The notes under the pieces: generated by a model
Seen by the model: the letters and a program-made list of their open reading frames with translations, nothing else
What the model was told of the DNA's origin: nothing
Database searches by the model: none
Part shown: piece by piece, positions 31,201 through 46,200 of the stretch
Position numbering within the stretch: the first letter of the stretch is position 1
How the letters are laid out: each line of letters opens with the position of its first letter
Position numbers and translations under genes: made by a program
Source: a virus
IMG/VR virus record: IMGVR_UViG_3300020370_000003
Span: 17,399-81,398 of that record
Length of the DNA: 64,000 bases
Strand: one strand, 5' to 3'

Positions 31201-34200
31201 CTTAGGGTCAGTAGATCTTGGATAAGTATGCTCACTACCGTGTTGGTCTAATGAACATGTTAATGATATTGCATTATCAGCAACCTTAACCTTATCCCCT
31301 ATCATGAATCCATGATTAGGAATTGTAAGTGTCATTACACCAGTTGATGCAATGTAATTTACATCAGTTGCTGTATGAGTGGTAGAATCCTTAATCCAAT
31401 GATTACCAATAGTCAAGTCCATAATACCTGTCTCAGGTACATAGACAGCAGCAGAAGGTGTATATGCTGAGAACTTACTCTTACCAACATTAACAGTAAA
31501 GGCATTATTATTCTGCCTAATACCGTCAGCTAATCCAGAAACGAAGCTGTGTGTATAAGCACCAAATATAGTTCTACCAACAAATACATCAAATGTAGTG
31601 TTAGTTGAAGCTTCTACAACACTCCATCCTCTTCTAAACACTGGGTCAGTCTTACGAGGATATGCATGGTTTGTAGCATTACCATCTTTAGTACAACTAA
31701 AGGTAATAGCACCTTCTTCAAATCTAACTAACTCACCAGCAACTTTCATGCAAGGGTTAGTAGTTACACCAACACATGTATGCTCACTAAGGTCTTGAGA
31801 CTTACCAATAAACAAATCAAATGTATTATCAGTTCTATTCTGTGCAGGTAACCATTCATCTCTTGCAGGGTCACCTGAGCGTGGGTAGAAGTGGTCTGTT
31901 GTCTCATCATCCAATCCACAACGGAATATAAATGCACCATCATTAAGTCTAACAAGGTTACCATTGTATACCTGATGACCAGATGATGTAATAGTTAACA
32001 TTCCAGTAGCAGGGTCATAAGCAGCACCAGTACAATTTCTAGTACTTGGTGGGCTTAATAATGCACCGCAAGTAACAGTCATCATACCTGTTAATGGGTT
32101 GTATGATGCATCAGTTGCAGTCCTATTAATTTCAGAAATATTAGTAACTTCAACAGCAGTACCACGAGCAGGGTCAGTTAATCTTGGATATGCATGATCG
32201 GTTGCTTGACCGTCCATATTACATGCAAAGAGGAATGCCCCATCTCTAAGTCTAATGCTATCACCAACCATTAAATTCATATTTCCACCTAATCCAGGAG
32301 AACCAGGAGCAGAAGTGGTAATTACTAATGCACCAGTTACAGGAGTATAGTTTGCACTAGAAACATCGTATGCAATATTATGTGTCTTACCAACATCTAA
32401 AGTAATTGTATTATCCTTATGAATAATACCATTAGGATCTGCAGACTTAAATGTATGTAATGAAAGGTCAGTAGATATACCAACATTTACATCAAATGTA
32501 TTAGTAGTTACATTAACAATCTTATGTAACCTACCGCTAGTTGGGTCTGTAGAACGTGGATATCTATGTTGAGTTATGTTGTTGTCCAACAAGCACTCAA
32601 ATGTAAGTGAATCATCAGCAATACGAACTTTATCACCATGAGCAAATCCATGACTAAACACTGTAATTGTTAGTAAACCTGTTTCTGGTGTGTATGATGC
32701 ACCATTTGCAGTATGAGTAGTTCCTTCATATAGAATAGGAACACTATCCTGATAAATGAAATCATTCGCTCTTGGATATTTCTTAACAGACTGCAATCCA
32801 TCCATAGTACATCTGAATGGAAGACTACCTGTAGCAACCTTAATATTTGTACCAGCTCTCAATCTATGCTCACCAATAGTCATCTTAAGAAGACCTGTTG
32901 AACCACTGTATGTTGCAGCAGTAGGATTGAAAATTACGTCTGGTGTTTTACCAACATCAACTTGGAAAGTTGTTGAGTCAACAACAACAACATCTAACCA
33001 ACCTTGACTTGCATGGTCAGAAGCTCTTGGATACTTATGCTCAGACCTATTCTGATCCATAGTACAAGTAAATGTTAGAGACTCATCTTCAATTTGAAGT
33101 TTAGAACCTGCTGTAAGATTATGAGCACTACCAGTTGTACATGTAAGCATACCAGTAACAGGGTTATATCCACCACCATTAATTGATAATGATGTTTCAC
33201 TAAACAAACCATGTGATGCTTTTAATATTTTTAATTCGCCAGTTGCAGCATTATATTCTGCTCCTGAAGGTGTGAATTTAGATGCTGCATTACCACTAGA
33301 CTCTGTAATACTAGTATCAAATTTCTGCTTGTGTCCATGATGACCTTGAACATCCCAAGCATCATTGGTTATGATATATCTTAAAATTTGATTTAATTTA
33401 CCATATGTCCAAACAGTTTCTACAATTTCATTTTCAACGTTGAGTAATTTAACATTGTTTATATCTTCTCTGTCAACATAGTATGATGCAGCAGTCCAAA
33501 TCTTTTCATTACTACCATTACGTAAATCAGATGCAATAGACTTACAAATATCTTTAACATCATCTTGACAATTTACACTACCATTAATGACAGTGAAATC
33601 TGGGAATTTCTGTTCTAATAGATATACTGCCTCTTGAGCAATGAAGTCTAAGTTGGATTCAATCAATGTAGCAGCATTGTAATACCTGTTAGTATTTCCA
33701 ACAAAACCTCTAGAAACTGCTCTACCAACATTAACTGTAATTGTAGTACCAGTTACTGAATCAATTGTTAATGCTACTCCATGTGCAGGGTCAGTTGGTC
33801 TTGGATATCTATGCTCAGTTGTATGATTATCTTTATCACAAGTGAATGGTAACTTATCAGTACCAATAGTTACAGTATTAGATGTTGTAAAACTATGAGA
33901 TCCAATAGTCAATACTAAAACACCAGTCTCACCATTATACGTTGCATCAGTAACATCCTTTATAGTTCCATCGTTAAATGTAAGAGCAGCGTTTGAAGTA
34001 CCAGCTACAAATGTATGGTCACCAACATAACGAACAGTAGAAATTATAGCATCGTTATTGAAATATTCTCCCTTTGTGAATGACTCAGAACCAGACCAAT
34101 CTTGTACCCATTGCTGACCATCTTTACCATCAAAGTGAAGTAACATCTTAGTAGCACTATCACCTTGGAATATTCCAGCTAAAGGTGTAAATGCAGCTGC

Positions 34201-37200
34201 ATATCTGACAGTATTAGAGATTCTTACCTCATCAATATGACCGATAAATCCAGTTCCAAATGCATAACCAACACCAATAAACAGTGGTTTAGCAGTATAA
34301 GTTGTGTTATCAGTTCCAGTACCAACCTCAACACCATCAATATACATCTTACCAGATGTACCTGTTCTAGTGTAAGCAACATGAGCCCATGTATCAGCAG
34401 TTAGAGATGTTCCAACAGAAGTTACAAGATCTGCATTATTAACATTCCAACGAACTTGACCACTTTCGAGATATACTCTCAATGCAACTTCATTAGCACT
34501 TGAAACTCTTGTATCAAAAACATCGATAGTTCCACTTAATGAAGAAGAATCAGGACGTATATAGAATTCAAAAGTAAAGTCACCACTACTAAATGCAATT
34601 TCATTAGTTGTTTGACACCAGATATAATCTGTTGTTCCAGCAGTTAATTGTAATGAAGCAGCACCATACTTTTTCTGTGCGGTATCAATCTGAGCACTAC
34701 CAGCAAAAGTAAAATCAAAATAGTCTTCACCATTAGACTTAGTTCTACCAATCTTACCAAGATATACTGTATTACGTGCTTGGTTATATCCAATAACTTC
34801 AGCCTTAGTATCTCTAGATCTTATAACTTGACCAGAACTAAAGAATCCAGTTCCTTCTCTATCATAGAAGGACATCTTTCTAACTTTACCAGTTTCACCA
34901 GTTACAAATTCATTAGTATTATTACCATATTCAATCTTATAATTACGAATATTTTCATTAAGTTGTAACGTTCCTGTTAAATTATTAAATGGAACAATAT
35001 AATTATTAATCTGTTCATTAGCTGGGAAGTTACCATTATAAGGAGTTAGATTATCGGTAGCATCAACAATACTTACTGCAGATGATGCAATATCATCTAA
35101 AACAACATTTGGATAAGTCTGAGATGTAATTCTGTTGAATAATAATCCAAAGAATGAAGAACCAGGAGAGATATCAACCTGACCAATAAATTCTTGAGTT
35201 ATAGGATCTTGATAAGCAGATGTTGAAGTAATTCGTGCTATAACACCAGACTGTGCTCCATAGATAACATCATTCAACTGAATATCAAATAATCCAGGTG
35301 TTGATGTATATGTACCTGCAGTCTTACTTAAAGTTAGTTGATCAGTAACCTCAATTTTAGTACTATAAAGTGGAGTATTATCTTGCTGATTCGCTGCAGT
35401 TGTACCAAGAACATTTCTTACAACTGTAAGTGATGTGGATTCTGCATTATCTACAGTGCCTACAAGAGTAAAGATTTCAGATCCTACTTGATAATTAACA
35501 TTAGCAACAAATGTTCCTACAGGTACTGGTTGGTCAGTAGATGCAGTTGGGTCAATAACTTCAAATACAGTTGTAGAAGGACCAATAGAATACCTTAATT
35601 TAGCAATAGGCATCTCTTGTCCAGTTTCTAAGTTAACTGCTTCAACCTTTGCAGTATTACCTTCTAGGTTTGTAATATTTTCACCAAAAGTAAATAGTCC
35701 GATACTTCCAACTGGAGTTATAGATGCTAAGTTTCCAGCAAATCCTGTTGCTACAACGTTACATAATTCACCAAGTATAAAACTACCATCAGTTATATAA
35801 CCAGTAACTACATTACCAACTACTTTCAATACAGTAAATCTAGCATCAGTAGAACTACCCTTAATCTCATTACCAAGACCAGGATAAATTCCACTAGGAT
35901 TATTGAATGTCATTTCATATCCTTGAATAGCATCAATGGTAACAGAAGCATATTTAACACTTGCTGGTGGTCTTGGTGGTTCATTGAATACTATAGAATC
36001 CTGTTGGATTGTAAATGCTGTCTCTGGGTTTTGTACAACACCATTCAAGACAACCATTAACTGATTTGCGTTAGCAACAACAGTACCACCATTAACTGTT
36101 AATGGGAATGAAGTCTTAATACCATCAAACTGGTCTGATATATCATCAACTCTCTGTACAACAGAAGTTAGAATGTTCTCAGAAGATGTCAATCTCTTCT
36201 GTCTGAATAGTACTTCTGTATTATTAAACTCAGTATAAATTGGATCTACAAGAGCAAAGTTTTGAATATTTGGAACAATTGCTTCTTGAGCAAGTTCTAC
36301 AGACTTAGTAAGTTCAAAGAAAGTATCTTTATTAGGAATCTCTCCATACTCATTCAAGTTCAACTCACCAAACACCTTAAACGATGCAGGGTGAACGTTT
36401 CTGATTAGAATTTCTTTCCACTCACTGATAGAAACAGCAGACTTAACAGCATAAGAGAAGTCCTGATAGTAGTAAGAGTCTTGAATCTTTTGAATAATTT
36501 CAGATGGTTTACCAACATCATCAATAAACTGACCAGTAGTCTTAGTTATAGAACCAATATCTAGAACACCACGAGCAAACTTAAGGTCACTAATAGTACC
36601 AGAAGACTTAGAAATAACACCAGTTATTTGTTCACCTTCTGAAAATACACCATCATAATTAACAATCTTAAGAATTCTAGGTCCAATCTGCCAACCAGAG
36701 TTGGTTGAAACATATCCTTGTGCTGTTGATGTCTCTAATGAATCACCCTGATAAACAAGTTCACCTTCAAGGAAGGTAGAAGTAATAACATTAGCAGTAG
36801 CAGCACCACCAAATGATTCAGTTAAGATACTCTGACGACCATCACCAGCGTTAACAAATGATAATGCATCACCCAATTCTGCGTTTTGAGGAGTAATAGC
36901 GATCTTTAATTGATCATCTTCTAGAGAGTTTGCACTACCAGAAATTGCATAATAAGTAGTATTTGGATTAAGACGACCTGTTGCACCAGCAGCTAGAGGA
37001 TAATCAGCACCATCTCCAGTATCTGTTACAGCAACACTAATTTCAGCACCATTAGTAATACCATGTGGATAAGCAAACTGTAATAAACCTAAGTCAAGGT
37101 TAACAACATAGTTAAATGAAGACCTAAGACTTACAGAAGGAGTGGAAGAATATCCAGCACCTGGGTCTTTAACTTCAACAATATCCAATCTACCATTCTT

Positions 37201-40200
37201 AATAGTTGCTTCAGCAGTTGCTCCAGATCCACCACCACCTGTAATAACAACAGTAGGTGCTAATGAATATCCAGAACCTGGATTAGTAACAGTAATACTT
37301 TCAAGAATACTTGTAGAAGTTAACTGAGCATTAAGTGGGAATGTAATCTCAGGACGTAAAGTATAGTCATGAGGATAATCATAACCAAAGTTATTATTCT
37401 TAAGTTTCTTAATCTTACCAACCTTATCACCCTTAGTGAAGATAGATGCTTCAGTACCGAAAGGTGGAATAACAACTGATAAATCTGCACCAGATCCAGT
37501 TAAACCAGCACCAAGAATACCAGAAACACCTTCAACGTCAATTGTAGCAGAAGTGTATCCTTTACCTGGAGATGTGACAAGAACTTCTTGAATCTGACCT
37601 GGAATGGTTATACCTTCATCATCTTGTCCATCTGCAACAGTAATTTGAACAAATCCACCTTCACCATCACCAGCAATAGGTACACCATTATATGTTCCTA
37701 CAGCATATTCAGTTCCTGGTTCAATAATTTGAACTCTTTCAATCTTTCTTGTAGATGCGATACCAGTAACAATAGGTAACTTAGTATAGAAACCACCTGG
37801 ATTAATGATACGGATATCTCCAATAGAACCAACTGCTTTTAATGAACTTGTAGTATATGAAGTTCTTGAAATATCACCAATACCTTCTGGCTCATTTAAT
37901 AATGGGAATTTAAATACATCAGCACCACGAGTAATTGTTTGACCAGAAGTACTGCTAATTGTAAATGTACCAGTATAAGGTGAATCTGTTACATCAAGAT
38001 AACTATCAGAAATTACAGGAGAATCAGCACCAGTTCTAGAAGGATCGAAATAGTAGGAAATATTAGTAACTATATCACTATCAACTTTCAACTTAACTGA
38101 TGGATTTGGTTCTCCTTGACCAGTTAAACCAGGAGTTCCAATTCTTTCAATAGAGTTGAATGAATATTCCAACTTATAAAGATTATCCTTAGCAAAAGAT
38201 AAATTACCACCAACAAGTGTAGAATGAGCTAAATCAAAGATATACTGATGTCCATAGTACATCTTTAGAGTTGGAGACTTAACAAATATACCAACACTAG
38301 CAGCATTAGTTGCAGGAGCAGTTATAGCAGTTTGTGGTAATTTGTAAGTAAATTCAAGTGGACTTACAACAGTATCAACAGCAAATGCACCATCATACTC
38401 ATCGTAAACAAGACCACCATCTGTTTGTGATGGGTTACCATCAACATAAACAATTTCACCTTCAGACAAGTAATGACTTGTTCCTGTAATTACATAAACT
38501 TCATCACTATTAGCAACAGCAGTTATTTGAAGTATTCTTTCTAGATTAGAAATCAATGTAATCTTAGTAACACCTATTAAATTTGTTATCTCACATGTAT
38601 TGTAATTAGCATTGAAAGATATATCGCTAGATGTAAGTGAAACTACAGATCCAACAATAAACGATGAACTACCACCAATTTCATCAATTCTAACTGAATA
38701 GTCACCTACATTAAATGGTTTAAATCTAGCAAAGTCATCTAAGTTATTAGTACCACCAATATTAGCAGGAGCATCATAAGTGGACATATCAATATCAAAT
38801 GTTCCAGGAGTTGTATTGTTTACCTGTGCGAAGGTATATGCCTTCATTTCATTAACATCATTTGGAATAGGACCAACTATTCCATAAGTATCTTGTTCAT
38901 TAAATTGCTCACTAACTAAAATACCAGTGTTTAAATCATTAGTCCAAGGATTATTCTGAACAGCAACATAAATTTTTCTGTTAGGTATATCAGATTTAAT
39001 GATATATCCACTATTAATAAAGTTACCATTAGAAAGATTATTAAGTCTTAACTTAGAACCAGTAGTAAATATGAACGGTTGATTTATAGTTAACTCTTGA
39101 ATATTATCAATTTTAACTGTATTAGTAACCTTAAAGAAATATCTATCCTTAACTACAGCAGATACTTGTAATTTTTGAGAACCTGGAGAAGGAACAGTCG
39201 CTGTTCTAGAACTCCAAATATCATTAGTATAAGTTAATGTCTCTGTACCTGGAGTCATTGTTATAGTAGCATCATCAAAGTCTAAAGTTTGTAGACCTGC
39301 ATCACCTAACGCAAAATCAGCTTCACCTATTGTCATTGAAGATCCAGTAACAGGAGTTACAGAAGTTCTGACAAATCCTAATTGAGTATTAGTTTGTACA
39401 CCTTTATCACCCAATCTAGTAGAATCAGCATTCTTATCTACTTTTAAATTCCATCCATTATGGTCAATATAATCATACTTGGTTAAATTATTAGTAAACC
39501 AAGCAGTGTCTGTCCAAGCAAATCCTAATGCAAATGATGCAACAGGAGGTAAACTCGAAATATCAGAAGGTACAGTTACAGTAACTGCTCTATTTCTCAA
39601 TCTAATATTATCAATGAAGAATTGACCTTGATAATTTTGACTGAAATCTGTAGCACCAGCACCAAAACCAACCTGGTTACCAAAGTACAAGTCCTTAGTA
39701 GCAAAAGAAGTATTTGATAATGTACCTGTTATTACTTCTATACCATTAACAAATGCTTTAAATACATTACCTTCTTTCCTTACAGCAATGGTTTGCCAAC
39801 TATTGTCAGCATACATTGTTGTTTGTGTGGATGATTGTCCAGAACCATTAATTAACTGAGTTGTTTGATTGGTAATAACCATCTGCAACTCACCAGAGGA
39901 ATTATCATATCCTAACCATAGTCCACCAGTAGCATCTCTAGCACCACCGATACCCATTATAGTTTGGACATTTTGTGATAAAGTCTGAGATTGTGACCCA
40001 GATTTGTATATAAAGAACTCTAAAGTCCAATCATTTGCTAATGTTGTACCTAAATCAGATCCAGCAACCTTAAGATAAGAATTTTCCCATGTAGAACTAG
40101 ACCCAGCTGGTTGATAACCATAGATCTTTGCCATATTATCATCATAAGTTATAGCATTACTTGCTCCAACTGAAGTTAAAGTATAGTTGCTAGTTAGATC

Positions 40201-43200
40201 TGTTTGCTCATTAGCAGCAAAATCGAATATAAACTCATTCCTATTCCATTGAGTTTGACCAGAAAGGTAAACATCACCAGAATTATCAGTATTAACTGAA
40301 TGAACGGTTATACCTTCAATACGGTTTTTATTAAATTCATTAGTTGTATGATTCTTAATAATACCATTATATCCAATCTTAACTGAATCTACAGTTTTAA
40401 CACCAGTTGTAGTATTGTCTCTACTAAATGCAACGTTTAAATCTCCAAATATATCGATAGAACTCCTATCTGCCATAGTGATATCTCTACCAGGAGCAAC
40501 ATAACGATAATTCCAAATTATATCACCAGTTCTACTAACTTTACAAACCCAAAAACTATCTTTCTGTGTAGGATCAGACTTAAATCTTAATGAACAAGAA
40601 ATATAACACTCATTAAATTCGTCAAAGACAAGACTACCATCAACTAATGAATATACAGATGTACTATACTCTTTAATAAAGTCTATATTAATTGCACTTG
40701 TAGTTAAAGTTGCTTTACCAAATGCAAGATTAACATCGGTAGTAGATTGATTTAACCCTACTTCCATTAAGAAGTATAATTCTGTAGCTCCTGAAGTAGT
40801 CGTTATGACCTTCATATCTACAATCTTTTCAGATTTACTAGTAGATACAAGCTTTCTCTTAATAGCAAAATTACCAGTACTATCAATAGATGCTAAGAAT
40901 GCATCATATGGGTTACTGGAATTTGTATTAGTATAACCACCAATAATGAAACGAGTATCACTCCATTTTTGAATTGAAGTTACATAGTCAGCACGAGTAG
41001 CACCAGAGATACCAGCATATCCTTTTTGGAACTGTAATCCAGCACTCAATCCATTTTCTGTCTGAGTATACTTAGCAAGTATAACATCTGGATTATATGC
41101 ATTAAGTAGATTAGAATTTGGCTTATTATTACCAACCACCCAAACATCAAGACCATCTACATAAAGTTTTTGAAACTCTGTATAGTATTGTCCATCAGTA
41201 CTCTCTAGAGTATTCTCCCACTCTTTAACACCTGTAGCAGATAATTTAGCAACAAAACCTACTGAATTTCCAACAGCATCTTTTGTTTTACCACAAATAA
41301 AGATCTCTTTATTATCACTAACGTAAGTATCATTAATTTTAACATAATTCTGATTTCCAATTTTAGAAAGATAATAATCCGCTTTCTTAAAGACCTGTGG
41401 ATGAGATAATATAACACGAGGATTAGATGTATATCCAGAACCAGAATTTAAAATATTAACTTGATCAATAGCACCAACAGTTGATACAACTGCTTCTAAT
41501 TTTCCAGAAGTACCATCACCATCAATTGTAATAGTTGGTGGAATATCTGTATTGTATCCAGAACCTCTTTGGTCAATAACAATCTCTTCTATACCTTTAT
41601 ATTGACGAACTACAAACGTTTTGTTTGTATTCTGCATTATAGGAGTATAATCTATATAAACAACATCACCAGCAATTAGATTATGAGGATCTGCTGTCTG
41701 TAAGACACCATAATTAGCACCACTAATATTCTCAAAATCATATGCAGCAACTGCTTCACCCTTGATTTTTGAAATACGAGCAGATACACCAGCTCCATCA
41801 GTATCGGTATTATCAAATATTAATCTATCATCTACCTGATAATTCTTACCTGTGTTCTCAACAGTAAATCCAGTAACAGAAGCATCTTCAAATTTAGTTG
41901 TTGTTTCAACTTCAATATCAACTTTAGAGTCAAATTTAACTTTAGGGAAGTAATCAAATAACTGTAAAGGTGACTCCTCAAACATTTGATCGGGGTCAGC
42001 AGTCTCTTCTGGACCTATAATTCCATCTCTATTTTCATCCTCTACTTCAAACAACAAGATCTCACCATCTTCAGTTGTTAAAGCAGCAGTAGAAGCATTA
42101 GGAACCCTTTCAACATCAATATCAACATTCTCATAAGGGTCTCTATAACGTACAACTCCAGTTGGTATATTCTGCTGAATTGCATTTGCACTAAGGTTCC
42201 ATTCATCAACAACAGAGTTGAAACTTGGTCCTATAACATATGGGAAAAGTGGACTACCTGCATCAGTAGCATCAATAGTAACGAAATAAGCATAAGCACC
42301 ATTAGGGAAGTCAGGAGTCTTACAAAAACGACCATTATACTGGTCTAAGTCACCTAATCCAAAACTATACTCATAGTCTTCTACAAAATTACCAGCAGGT
42401 TCTTCTGTTAATAATGGACCAGCAGTTCTATTTGGAGTTGGATTAATAGTATCATCATAAATTAATTCATCCTTTAATTTGTAAGAAGTTCTAAGTCTTA
42501 CGGTAGCAGAACTTTGGTCAGTAGGATCAACGTATCCATAAGGACCGTAAATTGGATTACCATCAAATGCCCAACCGATAATTGGAGAGTGAGATAACTG
42601 CTCTTCTTGTTCTAGAATATTTCCTGTGCCAATTTCTTCATAAAGGTTATCACCAAGGATATACCTCATCTTTTGAGGGTTTGAAAGGTGAGCATACTCA
42701 CCACCATACTCATTATTGTAACCAGTAAATACAGAACCTTTAGCAGTATCAAACTGTGAAGTTGCTTGAAGGTTATAATTCCATTGGAATACATTTGCAG
42801 TAAAAGTAGCATTTTGACCAACGGAAGTCAAATTAATAATAGTACTACCTTGGATGTAGTTAATACCTTTGTTAACAATCTCAATATTGGTAACCCTACC
42901 AGCATTTTCACCGTCTGTGTCAATAGTTGCTCTTGCAATTGCACCAAATCCAACACCTTGAACAGATACTTCAGGTGCAGTAGTATATCCAGATCCAGCA
43001 GAAATGATAGCAATAGATATAATTCTACCATCATTAACAATTGCTTGTGCAACAGCACCTTTACCAGAACTTAGTGTTACTGTTGGACTTGAAGTGTATT
43101 GAACACCACCATTAGTAATACCAATAGACTGAATAGGTCCACGAACAGATGCAGTACCAGCAGCACCATTTCCACCACCACCAACAATAGTAATAAGTGG

Positions 43201-46200
43201 TTGTGAAATATACCCAGAACCGCCTGAGTTGATTAGAATACGTGAAACTGACCCTTTAGTGATAATAGCAGTTGCAGCAGCACCAGAACCACCTCCTCCA
43301 ACGATTGACACCAATGGAGATGAAGTATATCCAGAACCGCCATTAGTTACAGTAATTTCACTAAGAGAACCGTTAACTACAACACTTGCAGTTGCACCTT
43401 CTCCTCCACCACCTGTCATAGTAATTGCAGGAGGAGATGCAGCATCATATCCAGATCCAGAATTAGTAATGCTAACATCGGTTACAGCACCAAAGGTTTT
43501 TGCTTCGGTTGACTTATAAGACCAAATTGATACACCATTTACCCAAGTACCAATCGGACCTGAAGAAATAGCATTCTTAGTTGAAATTGTAGTAGGTACT
43601 TTAGGGAACCTATTTAATTTACGTTGATTACCTGGAAGTAGAGCAGAACCAGGGAATGGACCTATCTCATAGTTAGGAATACCTGTAGAAGCAACATAAA
43701 CGTAATTATCATTAAAGAATGAGTTTTGTATGTTAGTGGTATAAGGACTAACTGCATTATTAACAGCAGAGTTGACAGATTTACCTTTATTAAGGTCAAC
43801 AGATACTAAAATATTACCCTGTGGTATAACAGTAGCAGGTTGAGGTAGATTATACTGGAATATAAGGTCGCTATCCCTAGAAGTTACTAAAAATGTTCCG
43901 TTATAGATGATTGGGTTAGCACCATAAATGGTAACCTGATCTCCAACCAATAAACCATGAGGATTGGTACAAGTTATAGTAGCAGACTGATTATTAACAC
44001 CACCATAAGTTACAGTGTCAACATCAATCAATTTTTTGACGTTATACAACCAAGTAGTAAGATCTGGACCAACACCAGTACCACCAAGCTTGGAAACCGT
44101 TAATTTATCTCCAGGTAAGTAATAAGAACCTGTATCTGTTAATGTAGTTTGTTGAGCATCAACAATACCAACAATATTCATTACAACTTCTTGAGCAGTT
44201 CCCTTATTAAGATAAACTCTAAAGTTTGATGTTACTTCAGTAGCAGAATCCCAATCTTCAACTACATTATTGACTGAACGAGTACATTCAATAAACTGGT
44301 TAAGTGATTTCTCCTTATACTGTACAAGTTCTGAACCAGTTCCAGTACCGATTAAAAATTCACCGTTTCTTTCTGGCCAACCGATAGTAGAGTCAACTGT
44401 AATAATACCATCGGTAAAATTCAAAGGCTCTGCAAGTTTAGTCTTATATGGAACTGTAAACGTACCATTAATAGTTTCTTCAGAAAGAACCAATTCATAT
44501 ATTGTTAGTTCTGAAGTTTTAATAGAAATAAAGTTTTCTACAAGAGCACTTGCTGCTTGAACATTATCATCTGCTATATCTCTATCTTGTATTAATAAAG
44601 CATCTTTTATATTATTAGAATCACCACTAACCAACGTTGCCCGAAGAATTGTATCAATAGACCAAGTAGCATCAGAAGGCTTAATTATTTGGTCTTTTGG
44701 ATATGAAATACTTACAGTTTCACCATATAATAACTTAAAGAGATAAGCAATACTATAAGAAGTACCTTTAGAAGCATAAAAGTCCTTAATAGTCTTAATT
44801 GCTGTTCTAACGTCAATTTGAGAGTAATCTAGAGAAGGTACATCAGGTAAGAACTGTTCTGTATACTTATCAAGCAATCTCTTGATGAATAACGCATCCA
44901 AACATTTAACAGGAGTATCTGTAACTGCTGTAGATGCTACTGTAACATCAGAGAATACTGCATTACCATCTTCAGAATATTCTTTAATACCACTTGCTGC
45001 TCTAGCACATCCTTCAAATTTTGCTTTACTATATCCAGTACCATTTTGATTTACTGTAAATCCAGTAACTTCATTAAGTCCAACTGTAGCAGATGCTTCT
45101 GATGAAGGTGGTTCTTGAATAAAGATAGTTGGAGGTTCAGTTGCACTATATCCAGAACCAAAATTGGTTATATTAATATCAATAATCTGACCATTGAAAA
45201 TAGATGCAACAGCAGTAGCTCCAGTACCACCAGCATAGTTACCAAGTTGATCTACTCTTTCATCAACAATATAAACCGATGGAACATCTTGATATCCACT
45301 ACCACCATTTAAAAGTTCAATATCTGTTACTCTTCCATCACCATCAACTTTTGTTTGGAGAATTTGTGCTCCTGTTGGATCTACAACAGCAACTCTAGGA
45401 GTTCCTACGTACCCTTGACCAGCATTTAATATCTGAACAGAAGTAATTCTTCCGTCTGTTAATACTGCTCTTAATGATGCTCTAATGCCATCTACTTCAG
45501 TAGGTTCATCAATATAAATGTCAGGTACAGTTGTATAACCAATACCACCATTAGTTACAGTTATACCACCACTAATAGAACCGTTAGATATCGTTGGAGG
45601 GTCAATTTTACCGCCTCCAGGTTGCCTAAAGCTAAGTCTAGGTGTGAATGTATATCCACTACCTGAATTAAGTACTTCTAGTCCACTAACAGCACCATTT
45701 GTAACAGTTGCTCTAATACTTGCTGTTGTAGAACCTGGTTTTGTAGGTGATTGAACATCTACTAGAGGTGGGTTTGTATCACTATACCCATATCCTCCAT
45801 CAAGAAGAGAAACACTCTTAATACCATTAACTAATGCTGTTGCAGCTGCCCCAGATCCATTTTCAGATTTAATAGAAACTTTTGGTGGATATTCAAACCT
45901 ATAGTTACTACCATTAGTATTTGTAGAAATACCAGTTAAAGTACCAGCATCATCTATACGTGCATATCCAATAGCACCTGCACCAAAAGAAGGAATTGGT
46001 GCTTCAACAGAGTATAATGATAAGAATCTACCATTTAAAGGTGCGTCTTTAAATATAAACTGATTTCCATCAATAAAGAAGTCTACTTTTGGAATAAGAA
46101 GTTCATTATCATAAATCGCTAAAACATACTCATCTATAACAGGTTCGTATAAAGCACCATCTCTTGTTATAGTAAATTGACGATTACCTTCACCAAAACT

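Noticed and set aside
26290-33860. CRISPR-like or tandem DNA repeat array
   Set aside because: The periodicity is at protein level only; DNA copies are highly diverged, lie in frame within the giant ORF, and have no spacer pattern.
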